From Christensenella sp. UBA7703 (GTDB taxonomy: Bacteria > Bacillota > Clostridia > Christensenellales > CAG-138), in contig DLGD01000028.1 in assembly GCA_002482505.1 (NCBI GenBank), positions 1-64,000 on the forward strand: DNA of 64,000 nucleotides, in the 5' to 3' direction. Within the stretch, counting starts at the first letter, position 1. Every line of letters begins with the position of its first letter. Of the stretch, positions 26,330 to 35,867 are shown one piece after another. Position numbers and translations under genes: made by a program. The notes under the pieces were generated by a model. It did not search any database, was not told where the DNA came from, and saw only the letters and a program-made list of their open reading frames with translations.

Positions 26330-27319
26330 ATGAAAACAAAACGCACCCTGATTGCACTCATTCTTTGCGTGGCGCTGCTGTTTTCCTTCGGCTGCGCAGC
26401 AAGAAGCGCGACACAAGAGAGCACTGCGGACTATGCAAAACCCGCCAGTGGAACGTATGACATGGCAGCTCCGCAGGCGGAGGAAGCCGGTTATTCCTCC
26501 AATGAGGCAGCTGCGTCCGAACCGCAAACCGGCGAACCGACCGGTGACTTTGACGTGCGAAAGATCGTCTACACCGCGGACATGACTGTGACCGCGGACG
26601 ACCCGGCGGCGGCGCTCAAAGCATTGCTGGAAAAGGCACAATCGCTTGGCGGATATGTTTCCGGCTCGTATTCCACAACGGATGATCTGGGAACCAACTA
26701 CGCGTATACCACGCTGAAAGTGCCCGCCGACCAACTTGAGGCGCTCGTCACCGCTGCAAACGCGCTCGGCAAGGTGAACGACTATCGCCTGAGCTCCGAC
26801 GACATCTCGCTTTCGTATTACGACATGCAGGCCCGGCTTGACAACGCAAAGGCGGAGGAAGAGCAGCTTTTGCAGATTCTCGCCAAATGTGAAACGGTGG
26901 AGGAGATCCTCGCCGTTCGCCAGAGCCTGACCAGCGTGCGCGCGGACATTGAGAGTTATACCGCGCAGATGAACCTTTGGGACAATCTGGTCTCGTATGC
27001 GACGCTCAATGTGACCATCAACCGCACGCCGAAGACGGCTGTGGAGGGTGAAAACGAACTGATTCAAATCTGGAAAGCTTCGGACGTTTGGAACAAGATG
27101 GCCAGAGGCTTCCAAAACAGCGCGCGCTTTGTGGTGAACGCCATTGGCGCCATCGGTATTTTCCTTGCCTTTGCGATCATCCCGGTTGGCGTGCTGTTCC
27201 TGCTGATCGGATTGCCGATCATTCTGCACAAGAAGAACAAGCATAAAAAAGCGGCTGCGCTTCGCGCGCAACAGACGGAGTCTCCCGAAGTGGACGACAC
27301 CGTGAAGAAGAACGAATAA
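26330..27319 (+). CDS. DUF4349 lipoprotein
   Basis: A 329-residue membrane lipoprotein. The signal peptide ends in F-S-F-G-C (Cys about 22). After a low-complexity linker, residues about 80-250 contain the DUF4349 pattern I-V-Y-T-A-D-M-T-V, G-G-Y-V-S-G-S-Y and V-P-A-D-Q-L-E. This is followed by a coiled coil of Q-A-R-L-D-N-A-K-A-E-E-E-Q-L type, and a second transmembrane helix is near 275-300. Function is unknown; members are anchored at both ends with a periplasm-side coiled coil. AAAAGGGGAG precedes the ATG. Confidence 0.85.
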   Translation: MKTKRTLIALILCVALLFSFGCAARSATQESTADYAKPASGTYDMAAPQAEEAGYSSNEAAASEPQTGEPTGDFDVRKIVYTADMTVTADDPAAALKALLEKAQSLGGYVSGSYSTTDDLGTNYAYTTLKVPADQLEALVTAANALGKVNDYRLSSDDISLSYYDMQARLDNAKAEEEQLLQILAKCETVEEILAVRQSLTSVRADIESYTAQMNLWDNLVSYATLNVTINRTPKTAVEGENELIQIWKASDVWNKMARGFQNSARFVVNAIGAIGIFLAFAIIPVGVLFLLIGLPIILHKKNKHKKAAALRAQQTESPEVDDTVKKNE

Positions 27320-27344
27320 AATTTGTTTCAGGGGGATGGAATAG

Positions 27345-28460
27345 GTGGTAACAATCAAAGAAGCCGTGACCAAGAAGGACTTGGTCAAGTTCATGGAGTT
27401 CCCGCTCGAGCTCTATAAGGGGAATCCTTATTACGTGCCGGATGTACTGGCGAGCCAGGTTGCCGACATGCAGAAGGAGAAAAACCCGGCCTTCGCGTTC
27501 TGCCAGGCCAAGGCGTTTCTTGCTTATCGCGACGGGAAGATTGTGGGCCGCATCTCGGGCATTCTCAACGAACGCGCCAATGCGTCGTTTGACAGGAAGT
27601 ATATGAATTTCACGCAGGTGGATTTCATCGACGACGACGAGGTGGTGGATGCGCTCTTTGATGCCGTGGAAGGCTGGGCTAGAGAGCTCGGCTGCGCGGC
27701 GATGCACGGTCCGCTGGGATTCTCCGATATGGATCGCGAGGGTATGCTGGTTGAAGGGTTCGATCAGAAAAGCCTGTTTTACACCTATTACAATCACCCG
27801 TATTATCTGACCCAGCTCACGCGGCGCGGCTACGGCAAGCAGGTGGACTGGATGGAGATGCGGCTGACGATTCCGACCGAACCGATCGAGTCGCTCACCC
27901 GCGTTTCGGACTATGTGAAAAAACGCAAAAAGCTGCACGTGGTCAATCTGGGCGACAAACCCATCAAGGAACTCATCCACGACATGTTTCTGCTCTATAA
28001 CAGGGCATATGTGCTCTTTGGCATGATTCCGCTCACGGAAGCGCAGATTGCCAAATACGTCAGCGAGTTCCGGCCGATGGTAGCCCGGCGCACAACGTCT
28101 TTCGTCTATACCGAGGAAGGCGAGATGGTCGCGTTCGGCATCTGCTGTCCCGCGCTGGACGGCGCCATGCAAAAGATGAAGGGCAAGACGATGCCGTTTG
28201 GCTGGGTGCGCCTGCTCAAGGCACTTAAAGGCAAAAACGACACGGTAGACCTGCTGCTCATCGCCGTTCGCCCGGATCTGCAAGGGCAGGGTGTGAATGC
28301 CATCATTCTTGACGACATGCAGCACAAGCTCATCAAAGCCGGCGTGCGGTATGCCGAGACCGGCCCGATGCTGGAGATCAACGACAATATCCTCGCGCAG
28401 TGGGAGCGGTTTCAGGGCGTGCAACACAAGCGCCGCCGCTGCTTCGTTAAAACACTGTAA
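27345..28460 (+). CDS. GNAT-fold N-acetyltransferase-like protein
   Basis: A 371-residue soluble protein of the large GNAT-like type. The N-terminal part has K-D-L-V-K-F-M-E-F-P-L-E-L-Y-K-G-N-P-Y-Y-V-P, seen in many uncharacterised bacterial proteins of this size. The acetyl-CoA-loop region V-R-P-D-L-Q-G-Q-G-V-N-A is near residue 310. The substrate is unknown. The start is GTG, with GGGGGATGGA about 5-10 bases upstream. The gene is 25 bases after the DUF4349 gene on the same strand, so co-transcription is likely. Confidence 0.75.
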   Translation: MVTIKEAVTKKDLVKFMEFPLELYKGNPYYVPDVLASQVADMQKEKNPAFAFCQAKAFLAYRDGKIVGRISGILNERANASFDRKYMNFTQVDFIDDDEVVDALFDAVEGWARELGCAAMHGPLGFSDMDREGMLVEGFDQKSLFYTYYNHPYYLTQLTRRGYGKQVDWMEMRLTIPTEPIESLTRVSDYVKKRKKLHVVNLGDKPIKELIHDMFLLYNRAYVLFGMIPLTEAQIAKYVSEFRPMVARRTTSFVYTEEGEMVAFGICCPALDGAMQKMKGKTMPFGWVRLLKALKGKNDTVDLLLIAVRPDLQGQGVNAIILDDMQHKLIKAGVRYAETGPMLEINDNILAQWERFQGVQHKRRRCFVKTL

Positions 28461-28473
28461 CGCAACACCAAAC

Positions 28474-28506
28474 AGGCTGTCTTCTACGGGAGGCAGCCTT
28501 CTTTTT
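28474..28506 (+). terminator. Terminator after the GNAT-like gene
   Basis: Stem AGGCTGTCTTC / GGAGGCAGCCT (with wobble pairs) is followed by TCTTTTT. Confidence 0.75.
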
Positions 28507-28628
28507 CGGACACAGGAACCCCGATGTTGCATTTTGATACAAAAGAAAGGCGCTATGTGACAAACGAACAGTCATCAATCAGGGCCTGTGCTAAAATTCA
28601 AGTATATTCAACAGGGAGGGACTAAAAA

Positions 28629-28811
28629 ATGAAACTGAGTGCACCGAAATTTCTCGTATGGCTGCTTGCGCTGATTCTCGCCGCGCTGGCGATCGTGAGC
28701 AAATATGTTGCAATCCCGGTTGTTGGCGACTTTGTCAAGCAGTATGACTTCTGGGTGATGACCGCAGCCTACGGCCTGCTTCTGCTCGGAACGCTGTTCA
28801 AAGGGCTGTAA
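28629..28811 (+). CDS. Small two-helix membrane protein
   Basis: A 60-residue hydrophobic protein with two probable transmembrane helices (about 7-25 and 40-57) linked by a short segment with V-G-D-F-V-K-Q-Y-D. AGGGAGGGA lies about 7 bases upstream, and a clear terminator follows, so it is a real single gene. Function is unknown. Confidence 0.75.
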   Translation: MKLSAPKFLVWLLALILAALAIVSKYVAIPVVGDFVKQYDFWVMTAAYGLLLLGTLFKGL

Positions 28812-28832
28812 GCCAACTCAAGTAAGCAAACA

Positions 28833-28864
28833 AAAAATGCCTGCTGCAAAGCGGGCATTTTTAG
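28833..28864. terminator. Bidirectional terminator between the small membrane protein and alaX
   Basis: Stem AAAATGCCTGCT / AGCGGGCATTTT (one mismatch) with A- and T-runs on both sides serves the plus-strand small gene and the convergent minus-strand AlaX gene. Confidence 0.8.
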
Positions 28865-28882
28865 TTCCAATCGGTTGTTGCG

Positions 28883-30094
28883 TTATTTTGAATCGCTCAG
28901 ACGCTTTACAAAATAGCTCCGAATCTGCTCCAGTGCTTCCTTTGCGCCGGAAACGGAGGGAGCGGTGCCCTGCGCAAGCGTACCTCTGCCGCCGCCTTTG
29001 CCGCCGAGTGCCGCGTTCACCGCCGGCATGAGTTCGGAGACATCCAGCGGAAACCCTGTCCCGCTGGAGAGCACGTAGAGAAGCCGGCCTTCACTTTCGC
29101 TGAGCAGCAGCGCGAGCGTCTTCTCCGCGGAGCAGGCTTGCGCGAGATCCTTGAGTCGCGCGGCATCGATACCGGAGGTAAGCTGCGCCACCACGTGATA
29201 TTTTCCCGCAACGGAAGCCCCTTGGATGAACTCCGTCGCCATGTAGCCGTTGAGCGATTTGGCAAGCTCGCGCTCGCTTTTTTTCAGCGCGCCATAGTCG
29301 TCGGAAAGCTTTTTGACCGCACCGACAACCGCCTCCCGTTGGCAGGAGAAGCGACGCGCCAGCGCATCCAGGTCGTCGTGCTGCGCACGATGGAGCCGCA
29401 GCGCACGCTCCCCGCAGAAAAACGTGATGCGCGTGCCGCCCTTATAGCTGCTTGCATCCACAACAAATATGGAGCCGATCTCGCCTGTCGTGTAGCAATG
29501 CGGCGCGCAGCAGGTGCACATATCTGCGCCCTCCACCTGCACGATGCGAATCGGCGGGGTCAGCCCCTCCGCGTGCTTGCGCAGCGGCAGCGCGGCAATC
29601 TCTTCCTCGGTCTCATAAAACGTTGCCTGAACGGGCAGGTTCTTCCAAACAAAGCGGTTTGCAAGCAACTCCGCCTCCTGAATCTGTTCACGTGAGACGG
29701 GCTTGTCAAAGTCGATGGTCGCATAGTCCAGTGCAAGGTGGAAGCCGACGTTGCACGCCGCAAACAGCTCGTAGAATGAAAACGACAGCAGGTGTTCGCC
29801 CGTGTGCTGCTGCATCAGGTCAAAACGGCGCACCCAGTCGACCTTGCCGGGAATAGTCTTGCCAACCGCAAGCGCGTGATCCACACGATGATAGATTTCG
29901 CCTGCTTCTTCGCGGACGTGCAGCACAGTTGCTTCGCCCAGCGTGCCGGTGTCGGATGGCTGCCCGCCGCCTTCCGGGAAAAACACGGTTTGATCGAGCA
30001 CAATATCAAACCCTTCTCCGGCGGGAACGCAGGAAAGGACGGTGGAGTTGCTTTCGCTCTGGTGGCTGTCCAGATCATACAATCGCTTTGTCAT
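28883..30094 (-). CDS. Alanyl-tRNA editing protein AlaX, long form
   Basis: A 403-residue free-standing editing protein related to the second half of alanyl-tRNA synthetase; it hydrolyses Ser- or Gly-tRNA(Ala). It contains F-F-P-E-G-G-G-Q-P and the zinc ligands H-T-G-E-H (about 97-101) and C-C-A-P-H (about 195-199). A coiled-coil linker follows, then a C-terminal DHHA1-type domain with G-G-K-G-G-G-R-G. This is the AlaX-L architecture. GAGGT lies 6 bases before the ATG. It is 31 bases downstream of the AEC transporter gene. Confidence 0.9.
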   Translation of the reverse strand: MTKRLYDLDSHQSESNSTVLSCVPAGEGFDIVLDQTVFFPEGGGQPSDTGTLGEATVLHVREEAGEIYHRVDHALAVGKTIPGKVDWVRRFDLMQQHTGEHLLSFSFYELFAACNVGFHLALDYATIDFDKPVSREQIQEAELLANRFVWKNLPVQATFYETEEEIAALPLRKHAEGLTPPIRIVQVEGADMCTCCAPHCYTTGEIGSIFVVDASSYKGGTRITFFCGERALRLHRAQHDDLDALARRFSCQREAVVGAVKKLSDDYGALKKSERELAKSLNGYMATEFIQGASVAGKYHVVAQLTSGIDAARLKDLAQACSAEKTLALLLSESEGRLLYVLSSGTGFPLDVSELMPAVNAALGGKGGGRGTLAQGTAPSVSGAKEALEQIRSYFVKRLSDSK

Positions 30095-30125
30095 ACGATA
30101 CCTCAGTGAAAATTTCTCTTTGGAT

Positions 30126-31064
30126 TCAGATCAATCCAAACTGCTTGAGTACAAAGATAAACAGAAACATCGATAAGATCGAAAACACGCTTGTGACGGC
30201 AACCAGCGTCCCCGCAAGCTCGTCATCCGCCTGCATGCCAACCGCCATGGTATATGTCACCATCGCGACGGGCGCGCCGAAGATGATCAGCGTTACCACA
30301 ATGCTCTCCCCGCGAAAACCGAGAAGCAGGAACGCGGCAACGGTGACAAGCGGGATAAGGAAAAGCCGAAGCAGCGTGATTACTGAAATCGCGGCGCGGT
30401 TCTTTTTCACAGCCGCAAAGGAGATTGTGCCGCCGAGCAGCACGAACGCCAGCGGAGTGGTGACGGCGGCTAACGAGTCGATTGGTTTTTGCAGCACGCC
30501 CGGCAGGTTGATGTTGAGCAGATTGACCAAAAATCCGGCATAGCAAGCAATCAGGATCGGGTTCTTGATCACCCGAAGAAGCACGACGCCAAAGCGCACG
30601 CGTTCATTGCGATAGCGTTCCATCGCGACCACGGCAAGAATGCCGAAGAGCGGAACGGAGAGCGAAACCGCGATCGACATCATGTCAAGGTTGTTTTCGC
30701 CCAACAGTGCCGCGGCAACCGCGAGACCAAAGATTGCGTCATTTGAACGAAACACGCCGAGAATCAGCACACCACGGCGATTGTTATCCTTGCAAAACAC
30801 GGGGACAAGCCAGGCGGCAAGCGCGTAGGTCACGAGGATGCCGATTGCCATATACAGCAAGAAAGGCGTATCGAACATTGCGTTGATGTCCGCAACCGCG
30901 ATTGCGCGATAACACATCAGCGGGAGGGTGACGTAATAGATGATGTTGTTTGCGTCGCGCATCAAGCGCTCGGAGACAACGTTGCTCTTGCGCAGCAGCA
31001 CGCCGATGAGCATATAGATCATCAGTGGCGCGACCACGTTGAAGGAGAGAGTCAGGTTTTCCAT
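30126..31064 (-). CDS. AEC-family (auxin efflux carrier-like) transporter
   Basis: A 312-residue integral membrane protein with about ten helices. The opening V-V-A-P-L-M-I-Y-M-L-I-G-V-L-L-R, then Y-V-T-L-P-L-M-C-Y and a repeated second half are typical of the AEC/PIN-like family, which in bacteria exports or imports small organic acids such as malate. The substrate is unknown. It heads a two-gene unit with alaX and has an extended -10 promoter (TGGTATAAT on the minus strand, 31119-31127). Confidence 0.85.
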   Translation of the reverse strand: MENLTLSFNVVAPLMIYMLIGVLLRKSNVVSERLMRDANNIIYYVTLPLMCYRAIAVADINAMFDTPFLLYMAIGILVTYALAAWLVPVFCKDNNRRGVLILGVFRSNDAIFGLAVAAALLGENNLDMMSIAVSLSVPLFGILAVVAMERYRNERVRFGVVLLRVIKNPILIACYAGFLVNLLNINLPGVLQKPIDSLAAVTTPLAFVLLGGTISFAAVKKNRAAISVITLLRLFLIPLVTVAAFLLLGFRGESIVVTLIIFGAPVAMVTYTMAVGMQADDELAGTLVAVTSVFSILSMFLFIFVLKQFGLI

Positions 31065-31118
31065 GGTTAACCCCGGTTTTCAGACGTTTTTTGTGCCATG
31101 CGGCGCGATAATGCATGC

Positions 31119-31127
31119 ATTATACCA
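31119..31127 (-). promoter_or_regulatory. Extended -10 promoter for the AEC/alaX unit
   Basis: On the minus strand TGG-TATAAT lies about 55 bases before the ATG at 31064. No good -35 is present, as expected for extended -10 promoters. Confidence 0.5.
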
Positions 31128-31311
31128 TACCAAGGCGGGAACGCGGCACGCGGGGACAAGAAAACGGGATTGTTTTTGACGCGGGCGTTCAACCGCGGAC
31201 GGAACCGTGAAGGAAAACAGATCGGCACATCTGCGTGCGGAAGCTTTCCGCGAGGATTCGTTAACGGCATGTAAAATACGCTCCGAGTAAACCCAATCGC
31301 CGAACTATGTG

Positions 31312-31340
31312 TTCCTTTTGACGTAAAATGATGGTATGAT
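31312..31340 (+). promoter_or_regulatory. Promoter for the glycogen operon
   Basis: TTCCTT, 17-base spacer and TATGAT with the extended TGG (31332-31340). The predicted leader is about 130 bases. The 31128-31311 stretch contains nothing else recognised. Confidence 0.5.
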
Positions 31341-31478
31341 GACAGAAAGAGAGAGCATAGGAGCGCAGGGCAAACGCGCGCACATACGATAGAACGAAAA
31401 AGATGGACAAGCGCGACGACTGGAAGAAACCGAACAAAACACGTTGATTTCGCAACGATATACCCGGGGGTTGCATTG

Positions 31479-33395
31479 ATGAGCAGATTTTCGGACGAAA
31501 CAGCACTCTACTATTTCAACCGTGGTGTTTCCACGGCGGCCTATCTGGAACTTGGTTGCCACGAAGGCGTTGGCGAATATGGAGAGCGGGTGTTCCGCTT
31601 TTCCGTTTGGGCGCCAAACGCGGAGTCTGTCAGCGTGGTTGGCACGTTTAACTTCTGGAACGCAAAGGCGGACCCGATGGAGCGTGTTGGCACAACCGGC
31701 GTTTGGGAGGTTGCCATCGGTGTTGCGCAGCCCGGCGATCTTTATAAGTATGCCATCGGAACCTACACCGGCGAGGTGATTTTAAAGGCGGACCCGTTTG
31801 CCTTCCGCGCAGAAGCGCACGGAACCGCATCGATCGTTGGCGACATGCCGTATTACGAATGGACGGACGAGCGGTATCTCGAATGCCGCGAAGACGCGCG
31901 GGATAGTTACGCCCAGCCGATGAACATCTATGAGGTACACCTCGGCAGCTGGAAACAGGGGCTTGGTTATCGCGAGCTGGCGGATGAACTGATCGACTAC
32001 GTGGCGGACATGGGATACACCCATATCGAGATCATGCCGTTGATGGAATATCCATACGACCCGAGTTGGGGCTATCAGGTGACGGGCTACTATGCAGCGA
32101 CGGCGCGCTATGGCGAGCCGGAAGAGCTGATGTATCTCGTCGACCGGGCACATGAGGAGGGCATCGGCGTCATCATGGATTGGGTGCCCGCGCATTTCAC
32201 CAGAGATGCGCACGGGCTCAGGCTCTTTGACGGTACGCCGCTGTTTGAACATCCCGATCCCCGCCGCGGAGAGATGCCGCAATGGGGCACGCTGCTGTTC
32301 AACTTTGAGCAGACACAAGTGCAGTCGTTTTTGATCTCCAGCGCCATGTATTGGCTCAGGGAGTTCCATTTTGACGGCCTTCGTGTGGACGCGGTGAGCG
32401 CAATGCTCTATCTCGACTTTGGCAAGCAACCCGGTGAATGGCTGCCCAATCGTTATGGCGGGCACGATAATCTCGACGCGGTTGCGTTCTTTCGTAAGCT
32501 CAATTCTGCCGTGAGCAATCTCGACGGCGGCAAGATGCTTTTTGCAGAGGAAAGTTCGGCCTATCCGTATGTCACGCGCCCAGTCGCGGAGGACGGCCTC
32601 GGCTTTGCCTACAAATGGAACATGGGTTGGATGAACGACATACTCACCTACATGGGTATGGATAGCATCTATCGAAAATATCACCACGACAAACTGACAT
32701 TTTCACTTTGTTATGCATTCTCGGAGCACTATGTGCTGCCGTTTTCGCATGATGAGGTGGTGCATGGCAAAAAGAGCATGATCAGTAAGATGCCGGGCGA
32801 TTATTGGCAGCAGTTTGCGCAGCTTCGCTTGCTGTACGCTTATCAGTATGCACATCCCGGGAAAAAACTGATGTTCATGGGTTGCGAGTTCGGGCAGTAT
32901 ATCGAGTGGAAAGAGGACGACTCACTCGATTGGTTTCTGCTCGACTATCCCAAGCATGCTGAGATGCAGCTGTATGTACACGATTTGAACCACTTTTACC
33001 TCGATAACCCGCCGATGTTTGAAAATGACGATAGCTGGGCGGGATTTCGATGGTGCGGCGTGGATGATAACATTCACTCGATTCTCTCGTTCATGCGCAC
33101 GGATCGTGACGGAAATAACTTATTCTGGGCGTTTAACTTCACCCCACAGCCGTGGATGGACTATATGATCGGTGTACCGCGCTATGGGCTCTATACCGAG
33201 ATGTTCTCCACCGATGCGCCATATTACGGCGGCACGGGAGATTATCCCAATGCACCCACGATGTCCGTCTATGAACCCTATGGCGAACATCCTTGCCGGA
33301 TTCGATTGAGGCTCCCGCCGTTTGGCGCGGTTTGCTATCGCATAACACCCAAACCCCTACCAAAGGTTGCGGTGAAAGAGGAGGACGACGCATGA
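31479..33395 (+). CDS. glgB: 1,4-alpha-glucan branching enzyme
   Basis: A 638-residue GH13 branching enzyme (EC 2.4.1.18) that forms alpha-1,6 branches in glycogen. The N-terminal CBM48 domain (about 35-120) shows F-S-V-W-A-P-N-A. The GH13 barrel contains Y-E-V-H-L-G-S-W, then D-W-V-P-A-H-F, the nucleophile region D-G-L-R-V-D-A-V, the acid in F-A-E-E-S-S and S-H-D-E-V-V. Length fits the family. TTG at 31476 is also in frame, but GGGGG lies 8 bases before the ATG at 31479. It overlaps glgC by 4 bases. Confidence 0.95.
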   Translation: MSRFSDETALYYFNRGVSTAAYLELGCHEGVGEYGERVFRFSVWAPNAESVSVVGTFNFWNAKADPMERVGTTGVWEVAIGVAQPGDLYKYAIGTYTGEVILKADPFAFRAEAHGTASIVGDMPYYEWTDERYLECREDARDSYAQPMNIYEVHLGSWKQGLGYRELADELIDYVADMGYTHIEIMPLMEYPYDPSWGYQVTGYYAATARYGEPEELMYLVDRAHEEGIGVIMDWVPAHFTRDAHGLRLFDGTPLFEHPDPRRGEMPQWGTLLFNFEQTQVQSFLISSAMYWLREFHFDGLRVDAVSAMLYLDFGKQPGEWLPNRYGGHDNLDAVAFFRKLNSAVSNLDGGKMLFAEESSAYPYVTRPVAEDGLGFAYKWNMGWMNDILTYMGMDSIYRKYHHDKLTFSLCYAFSEHYVLPFSHDEVVHGKKSMISKMPGDYWQQFAQLRLLYAYQYAHPGKKLMFMGCEFGQYIEWKEDDSLDWFLLDYPKHAEMQLYVHDLNHFYLDNPPMFENDDSWAGFRWCGVDDNIHSILSFMRTDRDGNNLFWAFNFTPQPWMDYMIGVPRYGLYTEMFSTDAPYYGGTGDYPNAPTMSVYEPYGEHPCRIRLRLPPFGAVCYRITPKPLPKVAVKEEDDA

Positions 33396-34621
33396 AAAAA
33401 CGGATTGTGGCAATGCTTCTCGCGGGGGGGCAGGGAAGCCGCCTTGGCGTGCTGACATCCAGCATGGCAAAGCCTGCGGTTCCTTTCGGCGGCAAATACC
33501 GTATCATCGATTTCCCGCTGAGCAACTGCGTCAACTCGGATATCGACACCGTCGGTGTGCTGACACAATATCGCCCGCTTGCCTTAAATAGCTACATCGG
33601 TACCGGCCAACACTGGGATCTTGACCGTATGAATGGCGGCGTCTTCGTGCTGCCGCCCTATGTGACGGGCGTGGATGGCAGATGGTACACCGGCACCGCG
33701 AACGCGATCTATCAAAACCGTGAGTTTGTGGATCAATATGATCCCGACTATGTATTAATCCTTTCCGGCGATCATATCTATAAGATGGACTACGGCGCAA
33801 TGCTGCGCTTTCATATCGAGAAAAATGCGGTGGCGACCATCGCGGTTCTGCCGGTTCCGATGGAGGAAGCGCACCGCTTCGGCATCATGAATACCGATGA
33901 TGCGGACCGTGTCACATCGTTTGAAGAAAAACCCAAACAACCAAAGTCCAATAAGGCTTCGATGGGCATCTACATCTTCAATTGGCGTGCACTGAAAGAA
34001 TGCATGCGCGTCGACGACGAAAATCCGGATTCCACCAACGACTTTGGCAACGATATCATCCCCGCGATCATCAACGGCGGGCAGCCGGTGTTTGCGTACC
34101 CCTTCAAGGGATACTGGAAAGACGTCGGGACGATCCAGAGCCTTTGGGAAGCGAACATGGACATCATCGCGACCCCGCCAAAGCTCGTGCTCAACGATCC
34201 GCAATGGAGAATCTACAGCCGTAACCCCATCATGCCGCCGCATTATGTAGGCGAGCGCGCCTCGGTAACCCAGAGTCTCGTCACCGAAGGCTGCCGCGTG
34301 GAGGGGAAGGTGCATCACAGCGTGCTGTTCTCCAACGTTTTAATCGAGGCGGATGCGGAGGTATACGATTCTGTGATCTTCCCCGGTGCGGTGATCCGGC
34401 GCGGGGCAAAGGTCTATCAGGCGATTGTCGGCGAGAATTCTGTGATCGGGAAAAACTCGATCATCGGCGGCGAGTTGCGGCTGGGCGACCAGGTGGATAA
34501 TTCGCTGACCGGCACGATTACGCTGGTCGGCAACGATATCAGCATTCAACCGGAGGCGTATCTGCCGCAGGGCACGGTCGCCACGGAAGACGCATGCGGA
34601 GGAAGATGCTATGACAAGTAA
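33392..34621 (+). CDS. glgC: Glucose-1-phosphate adenylyltransferase
   Basis: A 409-residue catalytic ADP-glucose pyrophosphorylase subunit (EC 2.7.7.27), the first committed step of glycogen synthesis. It shows L-L-A-G-G-Q-G-S-R-L, A-K-P-A-V-P-F-G-G, F-E-E-K-P (about 180-184) and a C-terminal left-handed beta-helix. AAAGAGGAGGA precedes the ATG, which overlaps the glgB stop. The gene is followed with an 11-base overlap by glgD. Confidence 0.95.
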   Translation: MKKRIVAMLLAGGQGSRLGVLTSSMAKPAVPFGGKYRIIDFPLSNCVNSDIDTVGVLTQYRPLALNSYIGTGQHWDLDRMNGGVFVLPPYVTGVDGRWYTGTANAIYQNREFVDQYDPDYVLILSGDHIYKMDYGAMLRFHIEKNAVATIAVLPVPMEEAHRFGIMNTDDADRVTSFEEKPKQPKSNKASMGIYIFNWRALKECMRVDDENPDSTNDFGNDIIPAIINGGQPVFAYPFKGYWKDVGTIQSLWEANMDIIATPPKLVLNDPQWRIYSRNPIMPPHYVGERASVTQSLVTEGCRVEGKVHHSVLFSNVLIEADAEVYDSVIFPGAVIRRGAKVYQAIVGENSVIGKNSIIGGELRLGDQVDNSLTGTITLVGNDISIQPEAYLPQGTVATEDACGGRCYDK

Positions 34622-35735
34622 CGCGTTCGGTCTCATCTACACAGGAGAAACCAACCCGTTTTTGCGCGATCTTGCGCTTTCGCGCTCGGTCGCTGCGGTG
34701 CCGTTTGGCGGCAGATACCGCTGCATCGATTTTATTTTATCCGATCTGGTGAACACGGGTGTGACCAGCGTCGGCCTCATCACACAGAAAAACTATCATT
34801 CGCTGATGGATCACCTCGGCGCGGGCAAGGAATGGGACCTTCACAGAAAGCGCGAGGGCCTCTTTATGTTGCCGCCGTTTATGACCAAGGAGAACACGGG
34901 GCTCTATCGCGGCAGCGTGGATGCCATCCGCTCCTGCCTCGGTTATGTGCGCAGAAACCCGCAGCAATATGTGATCTTTTCCGGTAGCCATACGATCTTC
35001 AACATGACGTTTAACGACATGATCGCGCGGCATATTGAGACGCGCGCGAACATCACCATGCTCTATAACGAATGTGAGATTGCACCGAGCGAAGAGCAAA
35101 ATCTTGATCTGCGTCTGCTGATGGACGAAAACGAGCGCGTGACGGAGATGGAGCTCAACCCGTTTTCGCCGCGTTCCGCCTACCGCAGCTGCGACGTGAT
35201 GATCATGGACAAGCTATTGCTTGAGTATCTCGTGGAGGAAGCGTATTCCCACGGGGACTATGACCTCACGCGCGATATCCTGCTCAAAAAGTGCCAGACG
35301 CTCAAGATCATGGGCTATCGCTACGACGGTTATGTTGCGCGGCTGGACTCGGTCAACGACTTCTTCCGCCATAACCTTGCGCTCCTGCAGCCCGAGGTGC
35401 GAAACGATCTCTTCAACCCCATGCATCCGATCTATACAAAGGTCAAGGACGAGGTCAGCGCAAAGTATGGCGAAAATGCCGTGGTGAGAAACGCGATGCT
35501 GGCGGACGGCTGCCAGATTGACGGCACGGTGGAAAACAGCATCGTGTTCCGCGGCGTCAGCGTGAAAAAAGGCGCGGTGGTGAAAAACAGTATTCTCATG
35601 CAGGGCGTCAGCATTGGCGAAAACTGCATCATGGATCATGTCATTCTGGATAAAGGCGTTGTGGTTCGCGAAGGGCGCACGCTCAACGGCTACGACGGAT
35701 TCCCGATCATACTCAAAAAAGGCACCACGATATAA
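34611..35735 (+). CDS. glgD: Glucose-1-phosphate adenylyltransferase regulatory subunit GlgD
   Basis: A 374-residue GlgD, the non-catalytic partner found in Firmicutes that forms a heteromer with GlgC and raises its activity. The N-terminal G-G-Q-G-S-R-L loop of GlgC is missing, replaced by T-G-E-T-N-P-F-L-R-D-L, while A-A-V-P-F-G-G-R-Y-R remains. The beta-helix at the C-terminus is present. GGAGGAAG within the glgC end serves as the ribosome site. Confidence 0.95.
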   Translation: MTSNAFGLIYTGETNPFLRDLALSRSVAAVPFGGRYRCIDFILSDLVNTGVTSVGLITQKNYHSLMDHLGAGKEWDLHRKREGLFMLPPFMTKENTGLYRGSVDAIRSCLGYVRRNPQQYVIFSGSHTIFNMTFNDMIARHIETRANITMLYNECEIAPSEEQNLDLRLLMDENERVTEMELNPFSPRSAYRSCDVMIMDKLLLEYLVEEAYSHGDYDLTRDILLKKCQTLKIMGYRYDGYVARLDSVNDFFRHNLALLQPEVRNDLFNPMHPIYTKVKDEVSAKYGENAVVRNAMLADGCQIDGTVENSIVFRGVSVKKGAVVKNSILMQGVSIGENCIMDHVILDKGVVVREGRTLNGYDGFPIILKKGTTI

Positions 35736-35867
35736 TTCAGGTTCGCCCTGCGCGGGGATTTCCGCGTGTCAAACACAAACACGGCGGGCGCGGCTCGCTT
35801 GGTTTTGCGCATGCATAATGCGGCGACAACCGCTTCAAAAAACGCTTTTAACGGGAGGGGTTACCAC

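Noticed and set aside
26132..27394. A 420-codon minus-strand frame opposite the DUF4349 gene
   Set aside because: The plus-strand lipoprotein has a signal peptide, ribosome site and family motifs; the minus frame has none.
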